A DNA stretch of 62,000 bases from positions 23,002,368 to 23,064,367 of the forward strand of contig NC_049979.1 of NCBI RefSeq assembly GCF_000003815.2, written 5' to 3'. Source of the DNA: Branchiostoma floridae. Lineage: Eukaryota > Chordata > Leptocardii > Amphioxiformes > Branchiostomatidae. This document shows positions 50,501 to 55,738 of this stretch, in pieces. Every line of letters starts with the position of its first letter. Position 1 is the stretch's first letter. A program made the position numbers and the translations under genes. The notes under the pieces are model-generated. The model was not told the DNA's origin and did no database searches. It saw nothing but the letters and a program-made list of their open reading frames with translations.

Positions 50501-53500
50501 TCTGTATAACAGTTCTTACCTGGTAGTAGGACTTGATGTGCCTCATCAGAATAGCCAGGTTCTGGATACGTAGGTGCACCTGGCCTTGCACCTGCTTGTT
50601 GATCCGCTGGTTAGTTGGTCGAGGGTCACTGTGGGAGGGAAATCAAAACTGGGTTATGACCCTGTTGTAAACACTGCGTGCAAAACTGAGTATTTGCTAT
50701 ATTCTTCAATAGAGACACCATAAAGATTTAACAAAAGTAGACATATATTAGCCTATTGGTCCTAAATAAGTAAAAAATACAGAATCTGCTCTTTGGGTAC
50801 CATTGTACCATACTGAGGTACATGTACATGGATAGAAGTTAAAAATACTGCACAGTAAACTGCACGCCTGACCTAACCTAGCCCTGATGTTACCAGACAA
50901 CAGTTAAACCGACAAATCACAGCAAAGATTAAAGGGTACAGCAGGAGACCATGCCCGGAAGGCCATTCTAACCTTATCTCTAACTAGTCTAAGACCTACA
51001 ACAGAACCCTTCTGGAAAATGTTGTACGACATGCAGGTATCCCTGAGAAAATGTTAGCACTTACTTTAGACTGACAAATTTATACTGTCATCCAACTGTA
51101 GTTACAAGTGGCAAAACTGCAGTGTGAACCCTTTCTCCCCAACGCATACAAATATGCTGTTGGCGTTGCTGGCATTGTCACAGCCAACAACATTCCCAAA
51201 ACTGTTGTCAGTTTCTATCAAAGCTGACCTAGATCAATGATCATGGTAATCAATGATTGAGCCTGTCACTTCTACTCTCACACAGACACATGTGGCAGAC
51301 TGGGTGGACAGCCAATGTTTCACAATATAACCCTCCTTTAAACATAAAGTTAAACCTGTCATCACCACATAAAGACACAACATACTTACAGGAAACAATT
51401 ATACACTGAAAATCTTGGGGCTTACATTTGGTCATTTGTTGTTGGGTTTTTTTCCAAACCCTGTGGTTAGCACAATCAACTTGCATATTTAGATATGCCT
51501 CCTGACTCTTTTCCTTAGAAAAGTTAGTTCAGTTAGAAAATATCTGTCAAAGGTAACGGTGGCCACGAGATTACACGTATCTCACCCACAAGCTTTATGT
51601 GACACTGCCAACAAGTAGACCTACTTCTATTCTTTTGCAATCAAACGCTTCTCTCTCCAATGTTAATAATTAATGCCCTACGCAAAACTTTTGTTCAGAA
51701 GGCTGGGTATCAGAAGATACCTGTTGGCCAAAAGATTATGAGCATTATAACTCATAAATCACCCCATGGTACAACACCCACTTCTGTGCTTAGCTAGTAA
51801 GTACATAGCTGTGCTAAGTGTTAGTAAGTACATAGGAAGTGATACCAGTGATAGTGATACTGTATGGGCAAGTATATTCCTCTTTTAGCATAGTGTGTTA
51901 GCGGCTGTTTGACATGCTAGACATGTTGCTCTTCTCAAACATAGGACTGACGTCTTACATGTTTTTCTAAAGACTGCAACACAACAATTGGCATGTATAT
52001 TAGGGTTAGGAACTCTGAGGGTGGGTCTGCATTAGATGATGCACTTATGCAAATGTGTTGACTTCACATCTATAATATAGACTACAAGAGCTTTGAATAG
52101 GACTGTAGTACGTCTTTGCAGTTTTTGTTTTGCTTTCTGTGTAAAATGTCCATTCCGTGTATAGAAATCAATGTTGATCCACAGTAGTTTCCAATAAAAT
52201 ACTAGAGTTGTTTTTTTATTGAATGACATAAACAATTAAAACTAGACTCTTTCCCCTAAAAATTTAAGTAATTACTACATAGTTTTCACTAAACCACAAC
52301 CTTTTGTGTTCTGTGATTGAGTGAACATAAACCAAAATAACTGCTGCAAGTCTGATGTACTAATAGAAAATATGGATTTAGCAGAAACATACCGTGAATT
52401 TCAAGAAAATGGGATGCTACCGATGCCTATAAACTATGAACTGAAACATGCTCTTTCAGTTCATAGTCTAGCCAACTAACTCATCTGAATACTGTAGCTG
52501 AAACTAAAGTCAGTAAATGCATGTACTTTTGTAGTGTTGAATGCATGTCTAAATTATCATCTGCTAGTTCCTAACAAATTAATCAAGCAATCCCTAGTGA
52601 CGATTCTAACCCTCTGGCAATTAATGTACAGTCTGTGCCATCAATGCTTGAGCATTTTCGGCATTTACTTCCAGACCTATAGTAAGAGCTAAGAGGTCGG
52701 CACCGTTCTATTGGGGTTTGTCCTGGTACCTCGGGCAAGTATGACAAACTTGTAAGAAGCCATGGCCAGAATGTGGAGGGACATGCTCCGCATGCCAAGG
52801 TTTAGGCTGGACAAGCAGACAGGGTTTCCCCCATATGCATCATAAATGGTAGTCTGCCATCCCAGGAGAGCACCAAAACCTCATTTGGCATTCCTGTTAT
52901 GGCTTATCTGTGGTGGCACAGAATTATGACCTACAAAATAGCAATTTGCATTTAATTTCCAGGTTCAAATGAAGTAGGTACACATCTAGTCAGTGTTAAT
53001 GTATGTATGTATGACAAATAAGCATGCTAATGGTTCTGCTATAGATAGTTTACACAGTTGGTTTTAGACATCTTTGGCCTACATATAGACAATTCAGAAA
53101 ATAACAAAACAATGTGTGGTAAATACCACTTTGTGGAAAAACATCTCATCAAGAACAGACTACAGAAACAAACTGCTCCAAATAGCTGGAATCTCTAATT
53201 ATCCACCTTTGCACAACAAAGGCTGTTGAAACAAGAAACCCTACTTTCCACAACAGACACCAAACAGCTGTAGAATATGACAACTAGGAGCGAAAAGTGA
53301 CAAATACAGCTTCAATGGCAACTGTCAATAACACCCATCCTAGAATCTGTCACAATTGTTTCACCTCATTAACACATGATTGATCTGACAGATATAACAC
53401 ATATCTGCACAATTTTCTGCACATTACAAGTGCTTGATTATCTAACAAAGTGAAAAATTCAATCTTCCACCACATAATAAAACATAAATTTGGATATGAA

Positions 53501-54791
53501 ACAACAGTATTAGGAGCCATCCTTGTTTCTACCAAGCAATGTTAAGTCTGCAGCTGCAATAATGAATAATGCACAGAATGATGTAGCCAGACAAAAATGT
53601 ACATGACCCTCGGCCATGACAATGTACTATATGCGGGCAGCAGACATACGTTATGGGAGGGAAAGTCATGAGCACAGGTGTGCCAAGGTGTTTACAGGTC
53701 ACACATGTCACAATACCTTGTCTTAGATTACACACACCTTTGTCCTGGTACATACTTCAGCCCTGTCTACCTTTCTTGTCATTTGGAAGTTTTTTGTTAA
53801 ACTTCACTGTGGTTGTTAATAACTCCTTCTGAACCAAATTATGCTTTTCTATTGAAAAGAAAGGAGATCTTTGTAGAGAACGTTGGTGCTTCCTGTCAGC
53901 TGTTTGCTGGCGGCACAAAGGATTTAAACACATTTCCTACACTGTAAGTTTTTCCACCTGTACTGATAACAATAGAGGCAACGTCCACCCTTGGGCCAGA
54001 CCTGTGTTTCCGTTATCCACCCCAGGGAAGATGTGTACACCTTTCTGTGTCAGGTTTGGTGTTAAGTGACTGGAATTTTATCTGAAGGTAGGGTCTCCTA
54101 CTCTCCGCAGCACCCTTAACAATAGGTTTTAACTTTGCTGCAACGTTTACGCCCAAATAGAGGCTTTAGAATTTTCCCAGATGATGTCATTGAATGACAG
54201 ATCATGTAACAAAGAGTGAGAATTTAACCGTCGGGAAGCCGGTACAAGTAGGTGTATATCTAACCATACGTAATGACAGAGACAGGAAAAGTTGGAGACG
54301 TACATTTGGAGCATCATCTCGTTCAGGAACGTTCCTTCCACTAAGTTTGTGAAATCCACCTTGGAGCCAGGGCTGAAGGTCTTGGCCTGTATCAGGGACA
54401 GAAGAACAGTTTGTGGAATCAGCTGACAACAACAACACTCACATGTATGTGTGAGGTCTACTACAGAAACATGCATTACAATGAACAAACGATGCTACTG
54501 AACGGTTTGAATACACATGAATAGAAATTAACCCTTAACTACTAGGGATTGATGTTTTAGATTCTAATTTTTACAGTATTCCGACTGTTTCCAGAGATTT
54601 GTTCCAACTACAGTTAAACATTTAGTCACTAGTTTTATGATCAGATGAAAGCATTTCAACGACCCATTATCAAGCTATTGGTCAGTCCCTGGCCTTTATT
54701 AACATACCAGAGATTCAGGACTTACCCAGACCACCAAGGGACTGTCCATAAAGGCCTCCATGGGAGAGATGTCTGCATCCTCCTCGGCCAT
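6834..54791 (-). CDS. CCDC88: CCDC88 family protein (Girdin/Daple homologue), complete, 30 coding exons, 2040 aa
   Basis: This is a large cytoskeletal and signalling scaffold. Family members bind actin, microtubules and dynein adaptors, Dishevelled and G-alpha-i. The 30 exons, listed separately, sum to 6123 nt with every phase closing, giving 2040 aa (human Daple has 2028). Residues 1 to about 190 are a Hook-type domain with blocks such as [28 protein letters not shown] and [13 protein letters not shown]. Residues about 190-1350 form a continuous heptad coiled coil, matching Girdin in [11 protein letters not shown] and [17 protein letters not shown]. Residues about 1350-2040 are Ser/Pro/Arg-rich and disordered. 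That tail contains the GBA-like motif [10 protein letters not shown] (about 1710-1719) and ends WYEYGCV, a class of PDZ ligand known from Daple. Having both features argues for a gene that predates the vertebrate CCDC88A/B/C split. The ATG context is strong. The gene converges on GLO1 and is head-to-head with CFAP36. Confidence 0.96.
8416..8687 (-). CDS. CCDC88: CCDC88 coding exon 29 (residues 1638-1728), carries the GBA-like motif
   Basis: A disordered Ser/Arg/Thr stretch ([20 protein letters not shown]) leads into [18 protein letters not shown]. That sequence aligns without gaps with the Girdin motif SPGSEVVTLQQFLEESNK, which binds and activates G-alpha-i through its conserved Phe. Here the Phe is about residue 1714. 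The exon ends in phase 0 at AGG before GTGAGC. Confidence 0.93.
9535..9618 (-). CDS. CCDC88: CCDC88 coding exon 28 (residues 1610-1638)
   Basis: It encodes [20 protein letters not shown] then GSAGSRP. This acidic/serine-rich exon is 84 nt, symmetric phase 1, with a GTAGGT donor. Confidence 0.82.
9943..10038 (-). CDS. CCDC88: CCDC88 coding exon 27 (residues 1578-1610), YRSE cassette 3
   Basis: It encodes [20 protein letters not shown] then [11 protein letters not shown]. The length is 96 nt, symmetric phase 1, with a GTGAGA donor. Confidence 0.8.
10307..10399 (-). CDS. CCDC88: CCDC88 coding exon 26 (residues 1547-1578), YRSE cassette 2
   Basis: It encodes [20 protein letters not shown] then [10 protein letters not shown]. 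The length is 93 nt, symmetric phase 1. It shares the (K/R)xxYRSExxL core with exons 24 and 27. Confidence 0.8.
10682..10783 (-). CDS. CCDC88: CCDC88 coding exon 25 (residues 1513-1547)
   Basis: It encodes [20 protein letters not shown] then [13 protein letters not shown]. The length is 102 nt, symmetric phase 1. It has a strongly basic start and an acidic end. No homologous segment is recognised with certainty. Confidence 0.8.
   Translation of the reverse strand, partial: TRKRRGCACWTTTKKCCPKVWTTSMRNATETVA
11133..11218. repeat. 43-bp tandem duplication in a CCDC88 intron
   Basis: Two near-identical copies begin GATTAGTTCCTAATACTATA at 11133 and 11176. They differ at only a few positions, which points to a recent slippage or duplication event. 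Confidence 0.9.
11493..11594 (-). CDS. CCDC88: CCDC88 coding exon 24 (residues 1479-1513), YRSE cassette 1
   Basis: It encodes [20 protein letters not shown] then [13 protein letters not shown]. The length is 102 nt, phase 1 on both sides. The acceptor was taken as TATCACACTAG because it restores the incoming phase; the nearer AG would not. Confidence 0.75.
12092..12220 (-). CDS. CCDC88: CCDC88 coding exon 23 (residues 1436-1479)
   Basis: It encodes a Ser/Pro/Arg-rich segment including [20 protein letters not shown] and [14 protein letters not shown]. The length is 129 nt, phase 1 on both sides, so it can be skipped in frame. Confidence 0.85.
12915..13089 (-). CDS. CCDC88: CCDC88 coding exon 22 (residues 1378-1436)
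   Basis: Disordered Ser/Asp-rich tail. The stretch [20 protein letters not shown] resembles the QDSSSVGSNSLEDG region of Girdin. It ends in phase 1, opening a run of phase-1 introns. Confidence 0.88.
13423..13561 (-). CDS. CCDC88: CCDC88 coding exon 21 (residues 1331-1377)
   Basis: This is the end of the coiled coil and the signature block of the family: [19 protein letters not shown], then [17 protein letters not shown]. Girdin has the same order ending YDPSPPRRRGNW. The basic patch after SPP marks the start of the C-terminal tail. The donor was chosen as GTGGGT to keep phase 0. Confidence 0.94.
14005..14150 (-). CDS. CCDC88: CCDC88 coding exon 20 (residues 1283-1331)
   Basis: Coiled coil [20 protein letters not shown] then [20 protein letters not shown], matching Girdin's LLEQNMESKDLFHVEQRQY. 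It ends in phase 2. Confidence 0.95.
14564..14750 (-). CDS. CCDC88: CCDC88 coding exon 19 (residues 1220-1282)
   Basis: Coiled coil [20 protein letters not shown] and on to [13 protein letters not shown]. It aligns with Girdin EVLQTDHKNLKSLLNNSKLEQ. Its donor is GTATGT. Confidence 0.95.
15118..15668 (-). CDS. CCDC88: CCDC88 coding exon 18 (residues 1037-1220)
   Basis: This coiled coil has an unusually regular Gln/Ser heptad ladder ([35 protein letters not shown]). It then has [20 protein letters not shown] and [20 protein letters not shown]. Girdin shows the same ladder. It starts in phase 0 and ends in phase 2. Confidence 0.95.
15898..16078 (-). CDS. CCDC88: CCDC88 coding exon 17 (residues 976-1036)
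   Basis: Coiled coil [20 protein letters not shown], a short SSPP-containing linker, then [18 protein letters not shown]. The linker position matches the SSPP break in Girdin. Confidence 0.95.
16585..16695 (-). CDS. CCDC88: CCDC88 coding exon 16 (residues 939-976)
   Basis: Coiled coil [20 protein letters not shown] and then [16 protein letters not shown], matching Girdin's [20 protein letters not shown]. Phase 2 at the donor. Confidence 0.95.
17246..17373 (-). CDS. CCDC88: CCDC88 coding exon 15 (residues 897-939)
   Basis: Coiled coil [20 protein letters not shown] then [19 protein letters not shown], matching Girdin's EKIGLNKERLLHDEQSTDD. It ends in phase 2. Confidence 0.95.
18347..19339 (-). 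CDS. CCDC88: CCDC88 coding exon 14 (residues 566-896), largest exon
   Basis: This uninterrupted 331-residue heptad coiled coil starts [20 protein letters not shown]. It contains repeated E-KEN-(R/K)L units such as [11 protein letters not shown], and ends TLATLRE. It is phase 0 at both ends. The equivalent Girdin segment aligns almost without gaps. Confidence 0.97.
19666..19785 (-). CDS. CCDC88: CCDC88 coding exon 13 (residues 526-565)
   Basis: Coiled coil [20 protein letters not shown] then INTLRQRTQ, nearly the same as Girdin's TIETLRENSERQIKILEQEN block. Phase 0 at both ends. Confidence 0.95.
20246..20375 (-). CDS. CCDC88: CCDC88 coding exon 12 (residues 482-525)
   Basis: Coiled coil [20 protein letters not shown] through SDDLIKDK, aligning with Girdin [16 protein letters not shown]. 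Its phases fit exons 11 and 13. Confidence 0.94.
21657..21795 (-). CDS. CCDC88: CCDC88 coding exon 11 (residues 436-482)
   Basis: It begins with a short non-helical stretch ([16 protein letters not shown]) and resumes the coiled coil with [20 protein letters not shown]. It ends in phase 2 before GTACAG. Confidence 0.93.
23120..23258 (-). CDS. CCDC88: CCDC88 coding exon 10 (residues 390-436)
   Basis: Coiled coil [20 protein letters not shown], then [17 protein letters not shown], matching Girdin's KKIEELMEENMTLE region. It ends in phase 1. Confidence 0.94.
23528..23590. repeat. CA dinucleotide microsatellite
   Basis: This is an about 63-bp run of CA repeats interrupted by a short ACTCACTCAC stretch. 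Confidence 0.95.
24276..24607. mobile_element. MITE-like element, 332 bp, CAGGGCTCGAAAT termini
   Basis: The ends are perfect 13-bp inverted repeats (CAGGGCTCGAAAT / ATTTCGAGCCCTG), flanked by a possible 5-bp ATAAT target duplication (24271-24275 and 24608-24612). The interior is itself roughly palindromic, with many GGTGCACCCA motifs. It has no coding capacity. The CAGGG-type terminus recalls hAT-derived elements, but hAT duplications are normally 8 bp, so the superfamily is uncertain. Confidence 0.75.
26374..26412. repeat. Perfect 39-bp palindrome
   Basis: There are 19-bp arms around a single-base centre. The left arm is AACCTCGCCAAATCTATAA. A second short palindrome (GACTTATA-G-TATAAGTC) follows within a few bases. 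Confidence 0.9.
27368..27523. repeat. 52-bp tandem repeat, three copies
   Basis: Units carry CTTCCCCCATGCACAGTTAC and a CACAATGA(G/C)ACCA tail at exact 52-bp spacing. They sit just inside the intron that follows CCDC88 exon 9, beginning about 25 nt from its splice donor. Confidence 0.9.
27550..27696 (-). CDS. CCDC88: CCDC88 coding exon 9 (residues 341-389)
   Basis: Coiled coil: [20 protein letters not shown] and on to [10 protein letters not shown] 52-bp triplicate repeat begins about 20-30 nt into the intron after its GTGAG donor. Confidence 0.95.
27836..28134. mobile_element. Decayed MITE-like element, CAGGGTTGGACAA terminus
   Basis: The left end CAGGGTTGGACAA is mirrored by a degraded TTGTCTAAC at the right. 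The interior shares ACTTGCCC(A/C)AT and GGCCCA-type words with the element at 60825-60977. Boundaries are approximate. Confidence 0.45.
28265..28672 (-). CDS. CCDC88: CCDC88 coding exon 8 (residues 205-340)
   Basis: This is the first coiled-coil segment: a short Gln/Pro-rich insert, then the strongly conserved [19 protein letters not shown] and [13 protein letters not shown] blocks, ending [12 protein letters not shown]. Phase 0 at both ends. Confidence 0.96.
28911..29051 (-). CDS. CCDC88: CCDC88 coding exon 7 (residues 158-204)
   Basis: It encodes the end of the Hook domain and entry into the coiled coil. The [20 protein letters not shown] block leads into [13 protein letters not shown]. 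Both ends are phase 0. Confidence 0.95.
30136..30219 (-). CDS. CCDC88: CCDC88 coding exon 6 (residues 130-157)
   Basis: It encodes [20 protein letters not shown] and on to MVGHIQE. It matches the family C-KKE-FIEKI--LD block that closes the Hook-type domain. Both ends are phase 0. Confidence 0.95.
31088..31146 (-). CDS. CCDC88: CCDC88 coding exon 5 (residues 110-129), 59 nt
   Basis: This short exon encodes [20 protein letters not shown]. The LLL-LGCAVQ helix is diagnostic of the CCDC88/HOOK fold. Without it the Hook domain would be interrupted and the frame broken. The acceptor is CTGTACAG and the donor GTAGG. Confidence 0.92.
31589..31658 (-). CDS. CCDC88: CCDC88 coding exon 4 (residues 87-110)
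   Basis: It encodes [19 protein letters not shown] then EPEG, matching the family LQQLI-M-LP-I--IGK block. It lies across an 18.9-kb intron from exon 3 and ends in phase 1 before GTAATA. Confidence 0.93.
38925..39010 (-). promoter_or_regulatory. Promoter-like CpG-rich segment in CCDC88 intron 3 (candidate alternative start)
   Basis: A TGACGTAA (CRE/ATF-like) at 38970-38977 and a TGCGCA word at 38980-38985 sit in CpG-rich DNA. On the CCDC88 strand they are followed 45 nt downstream by a consensus splice donor (TTTAG then GTGAGAA, exon edge at 38925). The arrangement resembles a promoter plus non-coding first exon that could splice to CCDC88 exon 4. This is an inference. The same sequence is present at the +2927 offset. 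Confidence 0.3.
39541..39665. repeat. Dispersed repeat fragment (copy 1; also 42468-42592)
   Basis: Shares TTTCAGGTCATTCGGTCC, then GACGGAGATGA and TTTGACAGGAGAAAGAA, with 44677-44790 at clear but imperfect identity. Both end in a purine-rich GAAAGAAGAAGAAAC tail. It is probably the 3' part of a dispersed transposable element. Confidence 0.7.
39734..39792. repeat. Perfect 59-bp palindrome (copy 1)
   Basis: There are 29-bp arms around one base. The left arm starts GGAACCTTCTAAAAACGTAC. It lies 29 bp outside the foldback element. Confidence 0.95.
39822..40500. mobile_element. Foldback element, about 680 bp (copy 1)
   Basis: The termini are imperfect inverted repeats of about 45 bp (left TTCAACTTCGGATGGCAAAC; right ends GTTGCCATCCGAAGTTGAA). 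Inversion continues through almost the whole element: GTTAAGTGACTGCTG pairs with the CAGTCACTTAAC end, and the GC-rich CGGGCTTCGCCCCCCTGGGA half pairs with its opposite. They meet in a short AT-rich centre near 40160. Opposed frames at 39950-40366 arise from the palindrome and encode no recognisable protein. It is non-autonomous. Confidence 0.85.
41355..41454. other. Assembly gap, 100 N
   Basis: Exactly 100 N, the conventional placeholder for a gap of unknown length. It lies precisely at the junction between the two copies of the duplicated block. Confidence 0.98.
42661..42719. repeat. Perfect 59-bp palindrome (copy 2)
   Basis: Identical to 39734-39792, carried along in the second copy of the duplicated block. 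Confidence 0.95.
42749..43427. mobile_element. Foldback element, about 680 bp (copy 2)
   Basis: This is the second-copy counterpart of 39822-40500 at the 2927-bp offset. I see no difference in sequence. Confidence 0.85.
43933..44460. repeat. Diverged direct repeat, two units of about 265 bp
   Basis: Both units begin AAATTTAGAACAGGAA (43933 and 44196). They share GGGAACGCGACCCG, ACGCAACTACTAGTAA, GGCTGTTCCGGGGAGGG, CTGAT-AACG/CGCGGCAAGGC and TTTACATTT words with substitutions and small indels. This is much older than the 2.8-kb duplication. Unit 1 and the start of unit 2 also occur in copy 1 (41006-41354). Confidence 0.85.
44347..44511 (+). promoter_or_regulatory. Promoter-like segment with E2F-like, octamer-like and TATA sites
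   Basis: TTTCGCGGGAAA (44347-44358) fits the E2F consensus, ATGCATAT (44363-44370) is octamer-like, and TATAAAA occurs at 44505-44511 in GC-rich surroundings. An AATAAA follows at 44626-44631, only about 115 bp downstream. No coding sequence follows, so this may be an element's own promoter or LTR-like structure. Function is inferred. Confidence 0.35.
44677..44838. repeat. Dispersed repeat fragment with terminal hairpin
   Basis: It is homologous to 39541-39665 and then extends into a hairpin at 44804-44836 (TATATTTCACCATAC paired with GTATGGCTGAAATATA). A purine tail followed by a terminal hairpin looks like the 3' end of a mobile element, but I cannot name the family. Confidence 0.6.
50520..50628 (-). 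CDS. CCDC88: CCDC88 coding exon 3 (residues 50-86)
   Basis: It encodes the segment from [13 protein letters not shown] to [16 protein letters not shown]. The [17 protein letters not shown] block matches the Girdin/Daple Hook domain. The donor is GTAAG, phase 0. Confidence 0.94.
50629..54303. other. CCDC88 intron 2 (3.7 kb)
   Basis: AT-rich DNA with no recognised exon or element. A short perfect hairpin (14-bp arms, 7-nt loop) occurs at 52433-52467. Confidence 0.7.
54304..54386 (-). CDS. CCDC88: CCDC88 coding exon 2 (residues 23-50)
   Basis: It encodes [18 protein letters not shown] and then TFLNEMMLQ, helices of the Hook-type domain. The donor is GTACGT and the exon ends in phase 2. Confidence 0.93.
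54726..54791 (-). CDS. CCDC88: CCDC88 coding exon 1 (residues 1-22)
   Basis: It encodes [20 protein letters not shown] and ends VW before a GTAAG donor, phase 0. The family motif FM-SPLV-W, at the start of the Hook-type domain, fixes the start. The ATG has A at -3 and G at +4. Confidence 0.93.
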
Positions 54792-55635
54792 GTTGAGTCC
54801 CTGTCCCGACAAAATCGGACTAAACTCAGGCTTGTTTTGCCACGTACTGCAGGGTGGCAGGGAGGGCGCTCTCAGCTCATTTTACACAGCAAAACACGCG
54901 TCGAGTTCTCCCGAGATTCTGCACGACACAGCACGTTGGAAAACGGAATAATAGACACTTGTTTTGAGCAGTCCTACAGTGTTGGTTGGCACTATGTACA
55001 CACCACTCCCGTCCGACTAAAGGTGTTCCGGTCTGAACATCGGTCGGCCTCGCGATCCTTTCTCGCCAACCGTACGGCACAAATCCGCCCGTAACTCCGT
55101 GGAACAAGCAATCCTGGGGAACACACAATCCACTTTCGACGGCAGACACCCCTACCTACAGTTTGCTACACCTGAACGGCCCCCAGCTGACTAAAAAACT
55201 GATAAAAGAAAGTTGGAAAGGAAGCTCACCGCAGTTCACCTCCACACCAAAAATTCAAAGCCCAGTTCACATTCTGAACGGTGTGAAAGGCTAAAATTAC
55301 CTGACCAATCAGAGCGTTTCATTAGCGGAGGGATATCCACAGGCCGTATCACGCGTTTTGTCGGTTACCAGGCACGTCCAGGATGTTGTATAAGGAAAAG
55401 TAGTTCTACAGTTCAATACGCATATAATTACACATTCTGTGCCCGTAAAAAGTTACTATACATCTTATAGATAAAGATAGGCTTGCATCGTACATCATTT
55501 TAATGTATTGGTACAAAAGTGCCAGTAGTAAGGAAAATGTGTGAAGACTTTTGTATCCGCTAGGTGGCGCTACAGCACAGGGAAGCTTTGAGCTGCCCTG
55601 TGTCCGGAAATCGGCGTTTGTATTGTCAAGGCATC
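54792..55635. promoter_or_regulatory. Bidirectional promoter region between CCDC88 and CFAP36
   Basis: The 844 bp between the two divergent start codons is richer in CpG than the flanking introns. It has no obvious TATA box at a useful distance. It contains a consensus CCAAT box in an NF-Y-like context (GACCAATCAG; CCAAT at 55305-55309). A weak X-box-like word (GTTACCAGGCAC at 55364-55375) matches one RFX half-site only. Both start codons have strong contexts. The 5' UTRs must lie inside this region. Confidence 0.7.
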
Positions 55636-55738
55636 ATGGCGACATCGGAGAACTGGGTCTTGGACAGCGTTGTTCAGTTCCTGCGCAGTCCCACCTGGAC
55701 GGTGCCGGTTATGAATTTCATAGAGGAGAATTGTTTAG
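55636..55738 (+). CDS. CFAP36: CFAP36 coding exon 1 (residues 1-35)
   Basis: It encodes MATSENWVLDSVVQFLRSPT then VPVMNFIEENC. The start context is strong (A at -3, G at +4). It ends in phase 1 before GTGAGC. Confidence 0.95.

Larger units (their letters stand above)
31659..50519. other. CCDC88 intron 3 (18.9 kb)
   Basis: The intron divides the Hook-domain coding region. The outer parts (31659-38500 and 44850-50519) are AT-rich with no recognised exon or element. The middle contains the duplicated block, the assembly gap, foldback elements and CpG-rich promoter-like DNA, described separately. Open frames at 36806-37150 and 47635-48126 have no recognisable protein. Confidence 0.7.

Noticed and set aside
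52433-52467. microRNA gene
   Set aside because: Arms of 14 bp are too short for a precursor hairpin.
55364-55375. RFX X-box in the CFAP36 promoter
   Set aside because: Only the GTTACC half-site fits; the second half deviates, so it is noted within the promoter entry but not called as a site.
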